DNA of 64,000 nt from Rhodococcus sp. 1163 (GTDB lineage Bacteria > Actinomycetota > Actinomycetes > Mycobacteriales > Mycobacteriaceae): contig NZ_MKKX01000030.1 in assembly GCF_002091985.1 (NCBI RefSeq), forward strand, positions 1-64,000, read 5' to 3'. Below are positions 1 to 7,975 of this stretch, in pieces. Position numbers and translations under genes: made by a program. Below the pieces are notes generated by a model. That model made no database searches and was not told where the DNA came from. It saw nothing but the letters and a program-made list of their open reading frames with translations. Within the stretch, counting starts at the first letter, position 1, and each line of letters begins with the position of its first letter.

Positions 1-44
1 CAATACCGTTTACTTAGAATGACAGGGGTGTTATTCTTTGAGTC

Positions 45-1289
45 ATGCCACGTGTGGGATGGGTGAAACCAGATGATTCTCAGCGGTTGACGGACCATAT
101 TTCGTTGGGTGTGTTGACGCGGGTGTTTCCACCGGATGTGGTCGACGAGGTGTTGGTCGAGTGTGGCCGAGTGGAGCAGCGGTCGCGATTGTTGCCGGCG
201 CGAGTGGTGGTGTATTACGTTCTGGCACTGGGATTGTTCTCCTCCGATTCGTACGAGGAGGTCATCCGCAAGTTGGTTGCAGGTCTCGAGTGGGCCTCTG
301 GTTGGTCGCACCAGTGGACGGTTCCGACGAAAGCGGCACTGTTTCAGGCTCGCAGACGGTTGGGGTCCGAGGCACTGAAGATGTTGTACGCCAGAGTTGC
401 TCAACCGTTGGCTGATCGCAATGTCGCAGGCGATTTCTATCGTCGATGGCAGTTGACCAGTATCGACGGGTTGACTTTGGATGTACCCGACACCGCAGTG
501 AATGTGGAGTATTTCGGTCGACCACCGTCCTCGCGTGGCGGTGGACGTGGTGGGGCATTCCCACAGGTTCGCGTCCTGGGACTGGCCGAGTGTGGCTCGC
601 ACGCGATCATCGACGTGGCACTGGGGCCGTACAAACAGGGCGAGCAGACCCTCGCCCAATCGGTGACCACATCGATGACAGCGGGAATGCTGGTACTGGC
701 CGACCGCGGCTTCTTCAGCTACTCCCTGTGGAATCGATGCGCCGGGACCGGAGCCGATCTGGTGTGGCGAATGAAGTCGAACGCGATACTGCCCGTCGAG
801 ACACGCTACGCCGATGGATCTTTCGCCTCACACATCTATCCTGGCACGACCGCACGCCGCAACGACCGCGACGGTGTCGCGGTCCGCGTCATCGAATACA
901 CCCTCGGCACCACCGATCCCGATACGAGCACCGACACTGCGATCGACGACGTCGAGCAACGCACCTACCGCCTGCTGACTACGATCACCGACCCGCAGGA
1001 CGCACCCGCCGACGAGGTCGCCGAACTGTATGCCCAACGATGGGAAATCGAGACCGCATTCGACGAGCTGAAAACCCACCAGCGCGGACCAAGGGTGGTC
1101 CTACGATCGAAAACCTCCGACGGCGTCCTCCAAGAAGTTTACGGACATCTCTGCGTGCACTACGCCATCAGATCTGTAATGCATTCCATAGCAGACCATT
1201 CCGGACGAGATCCAGACAGGATTTCGTTCACCCGGACCCTACGGGCCGCTCGCCGCAGCACGACGAGCCACCCGGGTTTTTCCCCCTGA
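45..1289 (+). CDS. IS4-family transposase, C-terminus frameshifted
   Basis: DDE transposase of the IS4 family, which cuts and pastes its own element. The N-terminal part (about residues 15-90) looks like the IS4 N-terminal domain. Catalytic residues that can be read are D141 (SIDGLTLD), D220 (VLADRGFF) and E336, within the Y329-x2-R332-x3-E336-x6-K343 signature. The frame closes at 1289, but the next frame over (from about 1288, stop TAA at 1486-1488) continues with RRVTAEVVREL and RVVKRKMS, which looks like the normal end of this family. One surplus base, probably in the run of T and C at 1275-1287, separates the two. The catalytic core is intact; whether the element still moves is unknown. 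The ATG follows the left inverted repeat by 28 bases. Confidence 0.9.
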   Translation: MPRVGWVKPDDSQRLTDHISLGVLTRVFPPDVVDEVLVECGRVEQRSRLLPARVVVYYVLALGLFSSDSYEEVIRKLVAGLEWASGWSHQWTVPTKAALFQARRRLGSEALKMLYARVAQPLADRNVAGDFYRRWQLTSIDGLTLDVPDTAVNVEYFGRPPSSRGGGRGGAFPQVRVLGLAECGSHAIIDVALGPYKQGEQTLAQSVTTSMTAGMLVLADRGFFSYSLWNRCAGTGADLVWRMKSNAILPVETRYADGSFASHIYPGTTARRNDRDGVAVRVIEYTLGTTDPDTSTDTAIDDVEQRTYRLLTTITDPQDAPADEVAELYAQRWEIETAFDELKTHQRGPRVVLRSKTSDGVLQEVYGHLCVHYAIRSVMHSIADHSGRDPDRISFTRTLRAARRSTTSHPGFSP

Positions 1290-1485
1290 CACCCACACCG
1301 ACGCCCACCGCCGCGTCACAGCAGAAGTCGTCCGCGAACTACTGCCCATCCGAACCCACCGAGCAAACCCCCGCGTCGTCAAACGGAAGATGTCCGTATT
1401 TCACGTCAAACACCCACACCACCGAGGCGCACCACGCATCGACCGCCGACCCCGTGTCCTCGCTGCGCAGTCCCTACCACCACCG

Positions 1486-1501
1486 TAAGTAAACGGTATT
1501 G
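1486..1501. repeat. Right terminal inverted repeat of the IS
   Basis: TAAGTAAACGGTATTG is the exact reverse complement of bases 1-16. The TAA that closes the alternative transposase frame is its first three bases. Confidence 0.95.
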
Positions 1502-1517
1502 AGGCTAGGTGTGCAAT

Positions 1518-1543
1518 GTGACCGAGTTTTTTCATTCGGTCAC
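1518..1543. other. Stem-loop just outside the IS
   Basis: GTGACCGA and TCGGTCAC form a perfect 8-bp stem around a T-rich 10-base loop, 16 bases beyond the IS end. It could stop transcription leaving the transposase or be an operator ahead of the MFS gene. There is no U-tract after the stem, so the role is open. Confidence 0.4.
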
Positions 1544-1689
1544 GCTATCGTGACAAACACGTTAAGTAATCGAATAACGCCAAAATCAAATCCTTGATCT
1601 ATGGTTACCCTAACCTTTGCGAAGTGTTCGAATTCGATCCATCCATGAAATATTGGAGCGATCCCTCGTCACGATAGAAACGGACACAT

Positions 1690-3081
1690 ATGAAGGATTC
1701 GAATCTCGACTTTGCCGATGGGACAACCCGATCCGAGTCCGACCTCGGCATCGGCACCAGCCCGGCACTGGCCGCGTTGCTCATCGGAACCTTCGTCGGA
1801 ACCGTCAGCAACAACATCGTCAACGTTCCCCTCAACGCGATTCTTCGTGAGTACGACGCTTCCCTCGGCAGCGGCATTTTCGTCGTCGTCGGCTTCCTAC
1901 TGACCTTCGCCGCGGCAATGCCGTTGGCAGGGTGGGTAGGGGATCGATTCGGCCGACGCCGCGTGTACTGCGGAGCGCTACTGGGCACCGCGGTGTGTTC
2001 ACTCGGCGCCGCGTTGGCCCCGTCGTTGCCGATCCTGGTTGCCTGGCGATCGTTGGGCGGGATCGCTGCAGCCGCGTTCGCGCCGGCCGTGATGGGCCTG
2101 ATCGCGTGGCTGTTCGGCCCGGCTCGTCGCGGCCGAGCCGTCGGCGCCTGGGCCGCCGTCAACGGCATCGGCCAGGCGATGGGTCCGTCGATGGGCGGGG
2201 TGATCAGCGACTGGTGGGGGTGGCGTTGGACTTTCGTGCCCCTGATTCCCATCGCCGTCATCGGATACGCGGCGACGATGAAGTGGATCCCGAAGTACCC
2301 GGGTCGGAAGATGACCCTCGACGGGTGGGCCGCAGCAGCACTGACCGTCGGTGCTGCTGTCGTCTTTCTCGGTATCACCGCAATTCCCCAGGAAAGTGTT
2401 CCGCTGTGGGCGTCGGCGGCGGTGCTGACCTTGGGCCTTGCGCTACTGGTGTTCTTCGTCTTTCGTACTCGAAGAAGCGCGAACCCTTTCGTCCCGATCC
2501 ACCTGATCCTCGAATCACGCTTCCTCCGAAGCTCTCTCGCAGCCTTCGTGCAGATGTTCGCGCTCGGATCGATGCTGCTGGCCGTGCCGCTGTACCTGAC
2601 CGGCGCGGGCGCGTCGACGTCGAAAGCCGGATTGTTGCTCTTCGTTCTTCCCGTCACCATGACCGTGGCGGCAACCGTGGTCGGCCGCGTCATCGACCGG
2701 GTGGGGCCCCGCATCATCATGCGTTCGGGTCTGATCGTGTTGGTGTGCAGCCAAATCGGATTGGCGGCACTACTGCGGCCGTCGTGGGAGCTTCCGGATG
2801 CGGCGTTGGCGGCGATCCTGGTGCTGGCGGGCCTCGGCATTGCGATGGTGCAAACCCCGGCTGCGGCAGGCTCCACCCGCTCCCCGGCAGGTGCAGTGGG
2901 AACGGGCCTGGGTGTGTTCAACCTGATCCGGTTCGGCGGATCCGCCGTCGGCGCAGCGTGGGTCGGGATCGCGCTGCACGCGGGCGCGTCGTCCTACGTC
3001 CTGCTGTTCGGTGTTGCCGCAGTGGTCGTTTCGGCAGGATTCGCCAGCTCGTTCGCAGGCAGCAACCCGGTCGAGTCGTGA
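1690..3081 (+). CDS. MFS transporter, drug/H+ antiporter type
   Basis: Inner-membrane proton-coupled transporter of the major facilitator superfamily, 463 residues. Motif A is clear after the second membrane segment (GWVGDRFGRRRVY, near residues 79-91), and a motif C-like GPSMGGVI lies in the fifth segment, which marks exporters. Length and segment count are closest to the DHA2/EmrB-QacA group. The 14 or so hydrophobic segments run from about residue 25 to 455. No ligand can be assigned. The gene stands alone behind the IS and converges on pucR-type regulator 3093-4769. The ATG at 1690 has only a weak ribosome-binding site. Confidence 0.88.
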   Translation: MKDSNLDFADGTTRSESDLGIGTSPALAALLIGTFVGTVSNNIVNVPLNAILREYDASLGSGIFVVVGFLLTFAAAMPLAGWVGDRFGRRRVYCGALLGTAVCSLGAALAPSLPILVAWRSLGGIAAAAFAPAVMGLIAWLFGPARRGRAVGAWAAVNGIGQAMGPSMGGVISDWWGWRWTFVPLIPIAVIGYAATMKWIPKYPGRKMTLDGWAAAALTVGAAVVFLGITAIPQESVPLWASAAVLTLGLALLVFFVFRTRRSANPFVPIHLILESRFLRSSLAAFVQMFALGSMLLAVPLYLTGAGASTSKAGLLLFVLPVTMTVAATVVGRVIDRVGPRIIMRSGLIVLVCSQIGLAALLRPSWELPDAALAAILVLAGLGIAMVQTPAAAGSTRSPAGAVGTGLGVFNLIRFGGSAVGAAWVGIALHAGASSYVLLFGVAAVVVSAGFASSFAGSNPVES

Positions 3082-3092
3082 GGGCGTGAAGT

Positions 3093-4769
3093 TCAGGCCC
3101 GCGGGGGTACCTCGCGGGCCACGTTCTCCCGAACCGAGGACAACAGGTCGAGCCGGAGGGCGAGCCAAACGATGAACTGCGTCTCGGGGCGGCGGATGTC
3201 CATCCCGATGATCTTCGATGCGCGGTCGAGTTTGGAGATGATGGTGTTGCGGTGGATCTGCAACCGTCGTGCCGCAGCATTGAGATTTCCGCCCGTTTCG
3301 AGATACGCGAACAGGAATTCCTCGATATCGTTCGACGCGTTGTTGGCCCGGAGCGGTTCGAGGACGTCGGCGATCAATCGGCGGCTCTCCTCGGTTCCCG
3401 ACGCGGACTCGAGGACACTGAAGCCTCGGAGGTTGCGATACGCGACCGAGCCCGACAGGTTGAGCCGCGTGGCGATACCGAGCGCAACCCGCGCCTCGCG
3501 GTAGCTCTCGCCGATGTTAACCGCACCGTGGGCCACCCGGCCGTGCGCGATGGGAATCGGCCGCTTCAAACGAGATTCGAGATCACGGGAGATGGCGTCG
3601 GCGTAGTCCGAAATCTCCATGTCGCAGTCGGGCCGGATCGTCCTGATCACTACCAGCACGTCGCCGATGACCGTGACGTGCGATTGGACGTCGGGATGGG
3701 GGAGTACCAGCGCGGCGTAGCGGGCGAGCCGCATCAGGCTGGCGCTCGGGCCGTCCTGCGATCGTGAGATCAAACCCGGCGCGACGAACACCATGTAGTC
3801 CAGGTCCAGGTCGATATCGTGCAGCGCCGCCCGCGTCCGAAGATCGAGTTCGTTGGCGAAATTATGGTGCACGAGGGCCTGAACGAAGTCGCCACGCGCA
3901 CGTTCCTCTGCCTCGTCGACACTGCGTTGACGCAGCATCTCCGTCCCGATGATGGTGCCGGCCTGTTCCACGACCACCGAGTACTGAGCAATATCGTGCC
4001 TGCGCGCCTTGTCCGCTTCGACGAGGACGACGATCCACCCCTCGTGCCGACCGGCGAGATGCATCGCCCCGGCAACGGCCACCGCGTAGGGCGAGTCCGT
4101 CAGCTCCACCACGCGCACATCGTGCCCATCGTGGCCAACGTGCACCTGCTTTTCACCCCGGGCGGGGAGCGCCTTCGCTAGATGGTCCAGCAAGGCAACC
4201 TCATTGGGTGACGTCGTGTCCTCGAACCCGGACGTGGCGATGAGCATCCCTCGAACATCGAGCGCCAACGCATGATTGGAGGTGAGCTTGGATATCTCGC
4301 GGATCAGCATCGGCAAGCCCGCCCCGCGGTGCAACAGGGTCACCAACGAGCGGTGCACCATCACCCCGTACCGCATGACGTGCGCCTGTTGGGTCAATGC
4401 TCGCTCGGCGAGAAGCCGGTTCATCGCCGTGAAGCCGACGGGAAAGCCGATCTCGAACACCGGCACGTCGTCCGGCCCTCGACAGTTCTCCGGTGCGGCA
4501 CCATCGATGATGAGAATCGCTGCGCCCCTTGCGGCGAGCGAACGCCAATCGCCGCGGTAACTCGCCAGTGTCTCCGGACGTACATAGACAGCCACGTCGA
4601 CGAGGGAGTCGGGGCGACTCATCACCTCATCCCACGGCAGACACCAGGTGACCGGCCGATCGAGGTGATCTGCGCCCGACAGCAGGCGCCCATTGGCAAA
4701 GAGCGGTTCCTCGAGGAGACCTCGAACCGACAACCGTTCGCTTTCGGCATGATCGCCAGGATCGTTCAA
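3093..4769 (-). CDS. PucR/CdaR-family transcriptional regulator
   Basis: DNA-binding regulator of 558 residues. The last 60 residues carry the PucR-type helix-turn-helix (FAYLETGGNLNAAARRLQIH, followed by RNTIISKLDR). The central region (about 290-420) fits the GGDEF-like CdaR domain, and the N-terminal 130 residues resemble the PucR sensor domain. The start is a TTG at 4769, preceded by GGGAG at six bases. It is divergent from the HbpS-HDO cluster, 194 bp away, and is the obvious candidate regulator of it. PucR-type proteins usually activate catabolic genes when a substrate binds; the ligand here is unknown. Confidence 0.9.
   Translation of the reverse strand: MNDPGDHAESERLSVRGLLEEPLFANGRLLSGADHLDRPVTWCLPWDEVMSRPDSLVDVAVYVRPETLASYRGDWRSLAARGAAILIIDGAAPENCRGPDDVPVFEIGFPVGFTAMNRLLAERALTQQAHVMRYGVMVHRSLVTLLHRGAGLPMLIREISKLTSNHALALDVRGMLIATSGFEDTTSPNEVALLDHLAKALPARGEKQVHVGHDGHDVRVVELTDSPYAVAVAGAMHLAGRHEGWIVVLVEADKARRHDIAQYSVVVEQAGTIIGTEMLRQRSVDEAEERARGDFVQALVHHNFANELDLRTRAALHDIDLDLDYMVFVAPGLISRSQDGPSASLMRLARYAALVLPHPDVQSHVTVIGDVLVVIRTIRPDCDMEISDYADAISRDLESRLKRPIPIAHGRVAHGAVNIGESYREARVALGIATRLNLSGSVAYRNLRGFSVLESASGTEESRRLIADVLEPLRANNASNDIEEFLFAYLETGGNLNAAARRLQIHRNTIISKLDRASKIIGMDIRRPETQFIVWLALRLDLLSSVRENVAREVPPRA
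3096..3120. terminator. GC-rich hairpin between convergent genes
   Basis: GGCCCGCG and CGCGGGCC pair perfectly around a 9-base loop directly after the MFS stop and inside the last codons of the PucR gene. Placement between convergent genes suggests a terminator, but no U-tract follows. Confidence 0.45.
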
Positions 4770-4822
4770 GGTGACTCCCTTTCGGTCTTGGCCCGAATGC
4801 GCAGGTTCGAAGCAGTATGACC

Positions 4823-4887
4823 GACATAGTAACCATGCGGCACGTGCACAATGACCCGATTCGACCCTTCCGGATAGTCACTATGTC
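4823..4887. promoter_or_regulatory. Inverted repeats between PucR gene and the HDO cluster, candidate PucR sites
   Basis: GACATAGT (4823-4830) and its exact reverse complement ACTATGTC (4880-4887) lie in the divergent intergenic region. The second is part of a tighter palindrome ATAGT-C-ACTAT (4874-4884). Two sites about five helical turns apart would suit a looping or dimer-of-dimers regulator. Assignment to PucR is by position only. Confidence 0.5.
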
Positions 4888-4963
4888 CAGGGCCTTCTGG
4901 CGTCGACGCTGGTAGAAATCCGTACTACAACCTCCACAGCACCCGAACCGAGGAGACGCTCAC

Positions 4964-5410
4964 ATGCATCGAATTCACCGAATCACCCTCGACGACGCCC
5001 TCCCCATCCTCGCCGCCGGGCGAGCCAAGGCCGACGAGCTCGGCGTCAAGCAGACGCTGTGCGTCGTCGACGACGGTGCCAATGTCATCGCGCTGCACCG
5101 CTTGCCCGGTGCCCGCATCACCGGCGTCGACATCGCCATCGCCAAGGCCTTCACCGCAGCCGGCCACGAGCGGGCCACGCACCTGTTCAACGAGGAACCC
5201 GACGGCCCTGCACTTCCCGGTAACGAGGCCTTCGGCATCTCACACATGCTCCCCGGCAAGTTCGCGATCTTCGTCGGCGGATTCCCGCTCTCGTTCGAGG
5301 GACAGATCGTCGGAGGCGTAGGAATCAGTGGAGGAAACGGCAAGCAGGACAAAGCTGTTGGCGCCGCGATGCTCGCAGAGTTCGACGCGTTGACCGCTGC
5401 CTACGTCTGA
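4964..5410 (+). CDS. HbpS/GlcG-like (DUF336) protein
   Basis: 148-residue protein of the HbpS/GlcG/PduO-C (DUF336) family. The family signature is visible: LDDALPILAAGRAKADEL near the start, a VVDDGANVIALHRL strand, and the C-terminal glycine-rich GGFPLSFEGQIVGGVGISGG. Members bind haem or cobalamin-like cofactors or act as small accessory proteins in catabolic operons, so its exact job is uncertain. It is the first gene after the divergent promoter, with GAGGAG ahead of the ATG, and is followed by the diiron oxidase gene 143 bp later. A redox-sensing or chaperone role for the oxidase is inference. Confidence 0.87.
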   Translation: MHRIHRITLDDALPILAAGRAKADELGVKQTLCVVDDGANVIALHRLPGARITGVDIAIAKAFTAAGHERATHLFNEEPDGPALPGNEAFGISHMLPGKFAIFVGGFPLSFEGQIVGGVGISGGNGKQDKAVGAAMLAEFDALTAAYV

Positions 5411-5553
5411 CTCTGGACACACTGCACACGAAATCGATTGATATCGAGTCGTTTTGACCGTGGCTCGATCTCCGCGACCTCGATAGCGTCGCAACGAGGC
5501 TCGAACGCGAAGAGCTATCACCCCGCACATCGCATCAGAAAACGAGGCATCTC

Positions 5554-6273
5554 ATGACCGAACTTTTGAACCGCGACGATTTCCGCGCCGCGCTCGAGAA
5601 CGCCATCAAGGGCCGCGAAGCATCCAACGCCTCCTTCAGCAAGGCATGGGCCGAGGGCAAGCTCGAGAAGAAGCACTTCGCTCGCTGGGCGGAGAACCAC
5701 TACCACTACGTGGGGCCGTTCGCCGACTACCTCGCCAACATCTACTCCAACACCCCGGACGGGTTCACCGGCGCAAAAGATTTCACGCTGCAGAACATGT
5801 ACGAGGAAGAACTGGCAGATATTCGGCACACCGACCTGCTCATCAAGTTCGCCGAGGCATGCGGCACCACCAAGGAGCGGGTCGAGGACCCGTCCAACAT
5901 GAGTGCCATCACTCGTGGCCTGCAGTCGTGGTGCTACGCGGTCTCTCAGCGTGAGCACTTCGTCGTGGCAACGGCGGCACTGGTCGTCGGGCTCGAATCC
6001 CAGGTGCCGAGCATCTACAAGAAGCAGATCGTTCCGCTTCGTGAGGTCTACGGCTTCACCGAGGACGAGATCGAGTTCTTCGAACTCCACATCACCTCCG
6101 ATGTGGTGCACGGCGAGCGCGGATACCAGATCGTGCTCGACCACGCCGACACCGTCCCACTGCAGCAACGTTGCCTGCAGCTGGTCCGGTGGGGTGCCGA
6201 GATGCGCTTCTCCTACACCAAGGGCCTCTACGACACCTATGTTGCGCCGGACCTGGAACTGGCCAACGCCTGA
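5554..6273 (+). CDS. Haem-oxygenase-like diiron oxidase (HDO), TenA/PqqC-like fold
   Basis: 239-residue all-helical protein of the TenA/PqqC/haem-oxygenase-like fold. The ligand set of the HDO group (UndA, BesC, SznF types) can be read in order: E85-x6-H92, E148, then H179-x3-D183-x2-H186. This is six residues suited to a dinuclear iron site, and argues against a TenA thiaminase or a plain PqqC. HDOs use O2 for C-C cleavage, desaturation, N-oxygenation or similar reactions. The gene lies upstream of a Rieske ferredoxin and an FAD reductase, which would supply electrons. The substrate cannot be told from sequence. Confidence 0.82.
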   Translation: MTELLNRDDFRAALENAIKGREASNASFSKAWAEGKLEKKHFARWAENHYHYVGPFADYLANIYSNTPDGFTGAKDFTLQNMYEEELADIRHTDLLIKFAEACGTTKERVEDPSNMSAITRGLQSWCYAVSQREHFVVATAALVVGLESQVPSIYKKQIVPLREVYGFTEDEIEFFELHITSDVVHGERGYQIVLDHADTVPLQQRCLQLVRWGAEMRFSYTKGLYDTYVAPDLELANA

Positions 6274-6285
6274 TTCTCGCGCCGA

Positions 6286-6332
6286 GGCGGGGCAGCCCGA
6301 ACACCCCCCCCAATTTTTCGGGCTGCCCCGCC
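6286..6332. other. 15-bp perfect stem-loop between HDO and ferredoxin genes
   Basis: Bases 6286-6300 pair with 6318-6332 without a mismatch, around a 17-base loop made of a C run and a T run. It sits 12 bases after the HDO stop and 42 bases before the Rieske start, within an otherwise close-packed cluster. No U-tract follows the stem. It may act as a partial terminator or an mRNA processing/stability element that sets the oxidase apart from its ferredoxin partners. Confidence 0.6.
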
Positions 6333-6374
6333 GCGCACGTGGATCTTTCTTCCCGACAAAGAAAAGGACCGACA

Positions 6375-6710
6375 GTGGAGACCACCTGGACACTGGCAAC
6401 CACGGTGCGCGCGCTCGGCAGCCGCAAGAAGCTGCGCGTCGAGATCGGTGACACAGCTGTGGCGCTCTTCCAAGCCGACGGCAAAGTGTATGCCTTCCAA
6501 GACATGTGCGTGCATCAAGATCGCTCGCTGACCAAAGGCACTCTGCTGCACGGTCGCGTGATCTGCCCCGGACACCAATGGGCATTCGACCTCGAGACCG
6601 GCTACGAGGAAGACCAAGACCTCTGCCAGCCGACATACCCCGTGAAGATCGAGAACGACGAGATCTACGTCGACCTCACTCGAAGCCCCACCTTTACACC
6701 GGCCACCTGA
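6375..6710 (+). CDS. Rieske-type [2Fe-2S] ferredoxin
   Basis: Small Rieske electron carrier of 111 residues. The cluster ligands are C45-x-H47 (DMCVHQDRSL) and C64-x2-H67 (VICPGHQWAFD). The start is GTG at 6375, chosen because AAAAGGA lies six bases upstream; the longer open frame before it crosses the stem-loop. It would carry electrons from the FAD reductase next door to the diiron oxidase. A second, different Rieske protein is coded at 9448-9804, so the cluster has two carriers. Confidence 0.92.
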   Translation: METTWTLATTVRALGSRKKLRVEIGDTAVALFQADGKVYAFQDMCVHQDRSLTKGTLLHGRVICPGHQWAFDLETGYEEDQDLCQPTYPVKIENDEIYVDLTRSPTFTPAT

Positions 6711-6739
6711 AGCTTCACCGAAGAGAGCGAGTGATCGCC

Positions 6740-7975
6740 ATGCCGCCCAACACCATCGTCACCATCGGTGCCGGTCAGACCGCAGCCGTCGCGGCACGCA
6801 CGCTCCGGCGACGAGGATTCGACGGACGCATCGTCCTGATCGGCGACGAAACCCACGCGCCGTACCAGCGGCCACCACTGTCGAAGGAGTTCCTCGCCGG
6901 ACAGTGCGACGCAGAATCGCTGATGCTGCTCCCCGAAGCCTGGCGCGAGAAGAACGACATCGAACTGGTGACCGGGACGGCCGCAGCCCGAATCGACTCC
7001 GCAGCCGGCGCCGTGGAACTGACGAGCGGGCGGGTCATCGCAGCCGATTCGGTGCTGATCGCCACCGGCGGCCGCCCCCGCACCATGGCAGTCGAAGGCA
7101 CCGAACCCGAACGCGTCCACTACCTCCGAACGATCGACGATGCGCAACGACTCGCCGAGAACCTCCGGCCGGGCACTCGCCTCACTCTCATCGGTGGCGG
7201 ATTCATCGGACTCGAAATAGCCTCCACCGCAGTCCAACTCGGTGCCGCAGTCACCGTCCTCGAAGCCGGCCCGCTGCCGCTGGCCCGACTCCTCGGCGAC
7301 CGCATCGCCCAGGTATGCGCAGACCTGCAGCGCAGCAACGGAATCGACGTACGCACCTCGGCAACGGTAGAGAACATCGTCACCGACGCCACCGGGGTAC
7401 GCGTCCGGCTGACCGGCGGCGAAGTCATCTCCTCCGACCTGGCGGTCATCGGCATCGGCATCGAACCCAACACCGCAGTGGCAGAAGCCTCCGGGCTGAC
7501 CGTCCAACAGGGCATCGTCGTCGACGCCCAAGGCCGCACCACGATCCCGTCCATCTACGCCGCAGGCGATGTGGCCGCACGATTCTCCGACCGAGCCGGC
7601 CGCCACCTGCGCGTCGAACACTTCGACAACGCCAGCAAGCAAGGCGCAGCCACCGCGAATGCGATGCTCGGCAGGCTCGGCGTCGTCGACCCGGCCCACT
7701 GGTTCTGGTCCGACCAATTCGGCGTCAACGTGCAGTTCACCGGAACACCCGAGCACACCGAACTCGTCGTCCGCGGAGACCTCGACGACGGCGAGTTCAC
7801 CGCGTTCTACCTCGACAACGGCATCCTTCGCGGCGCATGCGCATTCGACCGCGGTGAAGACATCGGCGCCGCCCGCGAACTCATCGGGCGCGCAGTGGAC
7901 CCCGCAGCATTGGCAGACCCCGACATCGAACTGTTCGACCTGATGGTCGACGACGAAGAGATGGTGAACACGTGA
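6740..7975 (+). CDS. FAD-dependent NAD(P)H-ferredoxin reductase
   Basis: 411-residue flavoprotein of the rubredoxin/ferredoxin reductase type found with oxygenases (BphA4, CamA group). An N-terminal FAD-binding GAGQTAAVAARTLR motif, a second nucleotide fold GGGFIGLEIAST near residue 155, and YAAGDVA near residue 275 are all present, followed by the C-terminal reductase domain. It should take electrons from NAD(P)H and pass them to the Rieske protein coded just upstream. GTG at 6731 is an alternative start; GAAGAGAG precedes both. The gene overlaps the following aldehyde dehydrogenase by four bases (GTGA). Confidence 0.9.
   Translation: MPPNTIVTIGAGQTAAVAARTLRRRGFDGRIVLIGDETHAPYQRPPLSKEFLAGQCDAESLMLLPEAWREKNDIELVTGTAAARIDSAAGAVELTSGRVIAADSVLIATGGRPRTMAVEGTEPERVHYLRTIDDAQRLAENLRPGTRLTLIGGGFIGLEIASTAVQLGAAVTVLEAGPLPLARLLGDRIAQVCADLQRSNGIDVRTSATVENIVTDATGVRVRLTGGEVISSDLAVIGIGIEPNTAVAEASGLTVQQGIVVDAQGRTTIPSIYAAGDVAARFSDRAGRHLRVEHFDNASKQGAATANAMLGRLGVVDPAHWFWSDQFGVNVQFTGTPEHTELVVRGDLDDGEFTAFYLDNGILRGACAFDRGEDIGAARELIGRAVDPAALADPDIELFDLMVDDEEMVNT

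Larger units (their letters stand above)
1..1501 (+). mobile_element. IS4-family insertion sequence, complete, 16-bp perfect terminal inverted repeats
   Basis: The first 16 bases (CAATACCGTTTACTTA) return as an exact reverse complement at 1486-1501, enclosing a single transposase gene. Length (1.5 kb), one ORF and a DDE transposase with the YREK signature fit the IS4 group. The left flank lies outside the window, so a target duplication cannot be checked; the right flank begins AGGCTAGG. That the window starts on the first base of the element may mean a contig break at a repeated IS. Confidence 0.93.

Noticed and set aside
1605..2921. 438-codon minus-strand frame
   Set aside because: Lies wholly opposite the MFS gene, with low-complexity Ser/Arg/Thr/Pro composition typical of an antisense shadow.
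5554..6273. TenA thiaminase or PqqC assignment
   Set aside because: The TenA cysteine is not evident and no thiamine or PQQ genes are near; the diiron ligand pattern of HDOs fits better.
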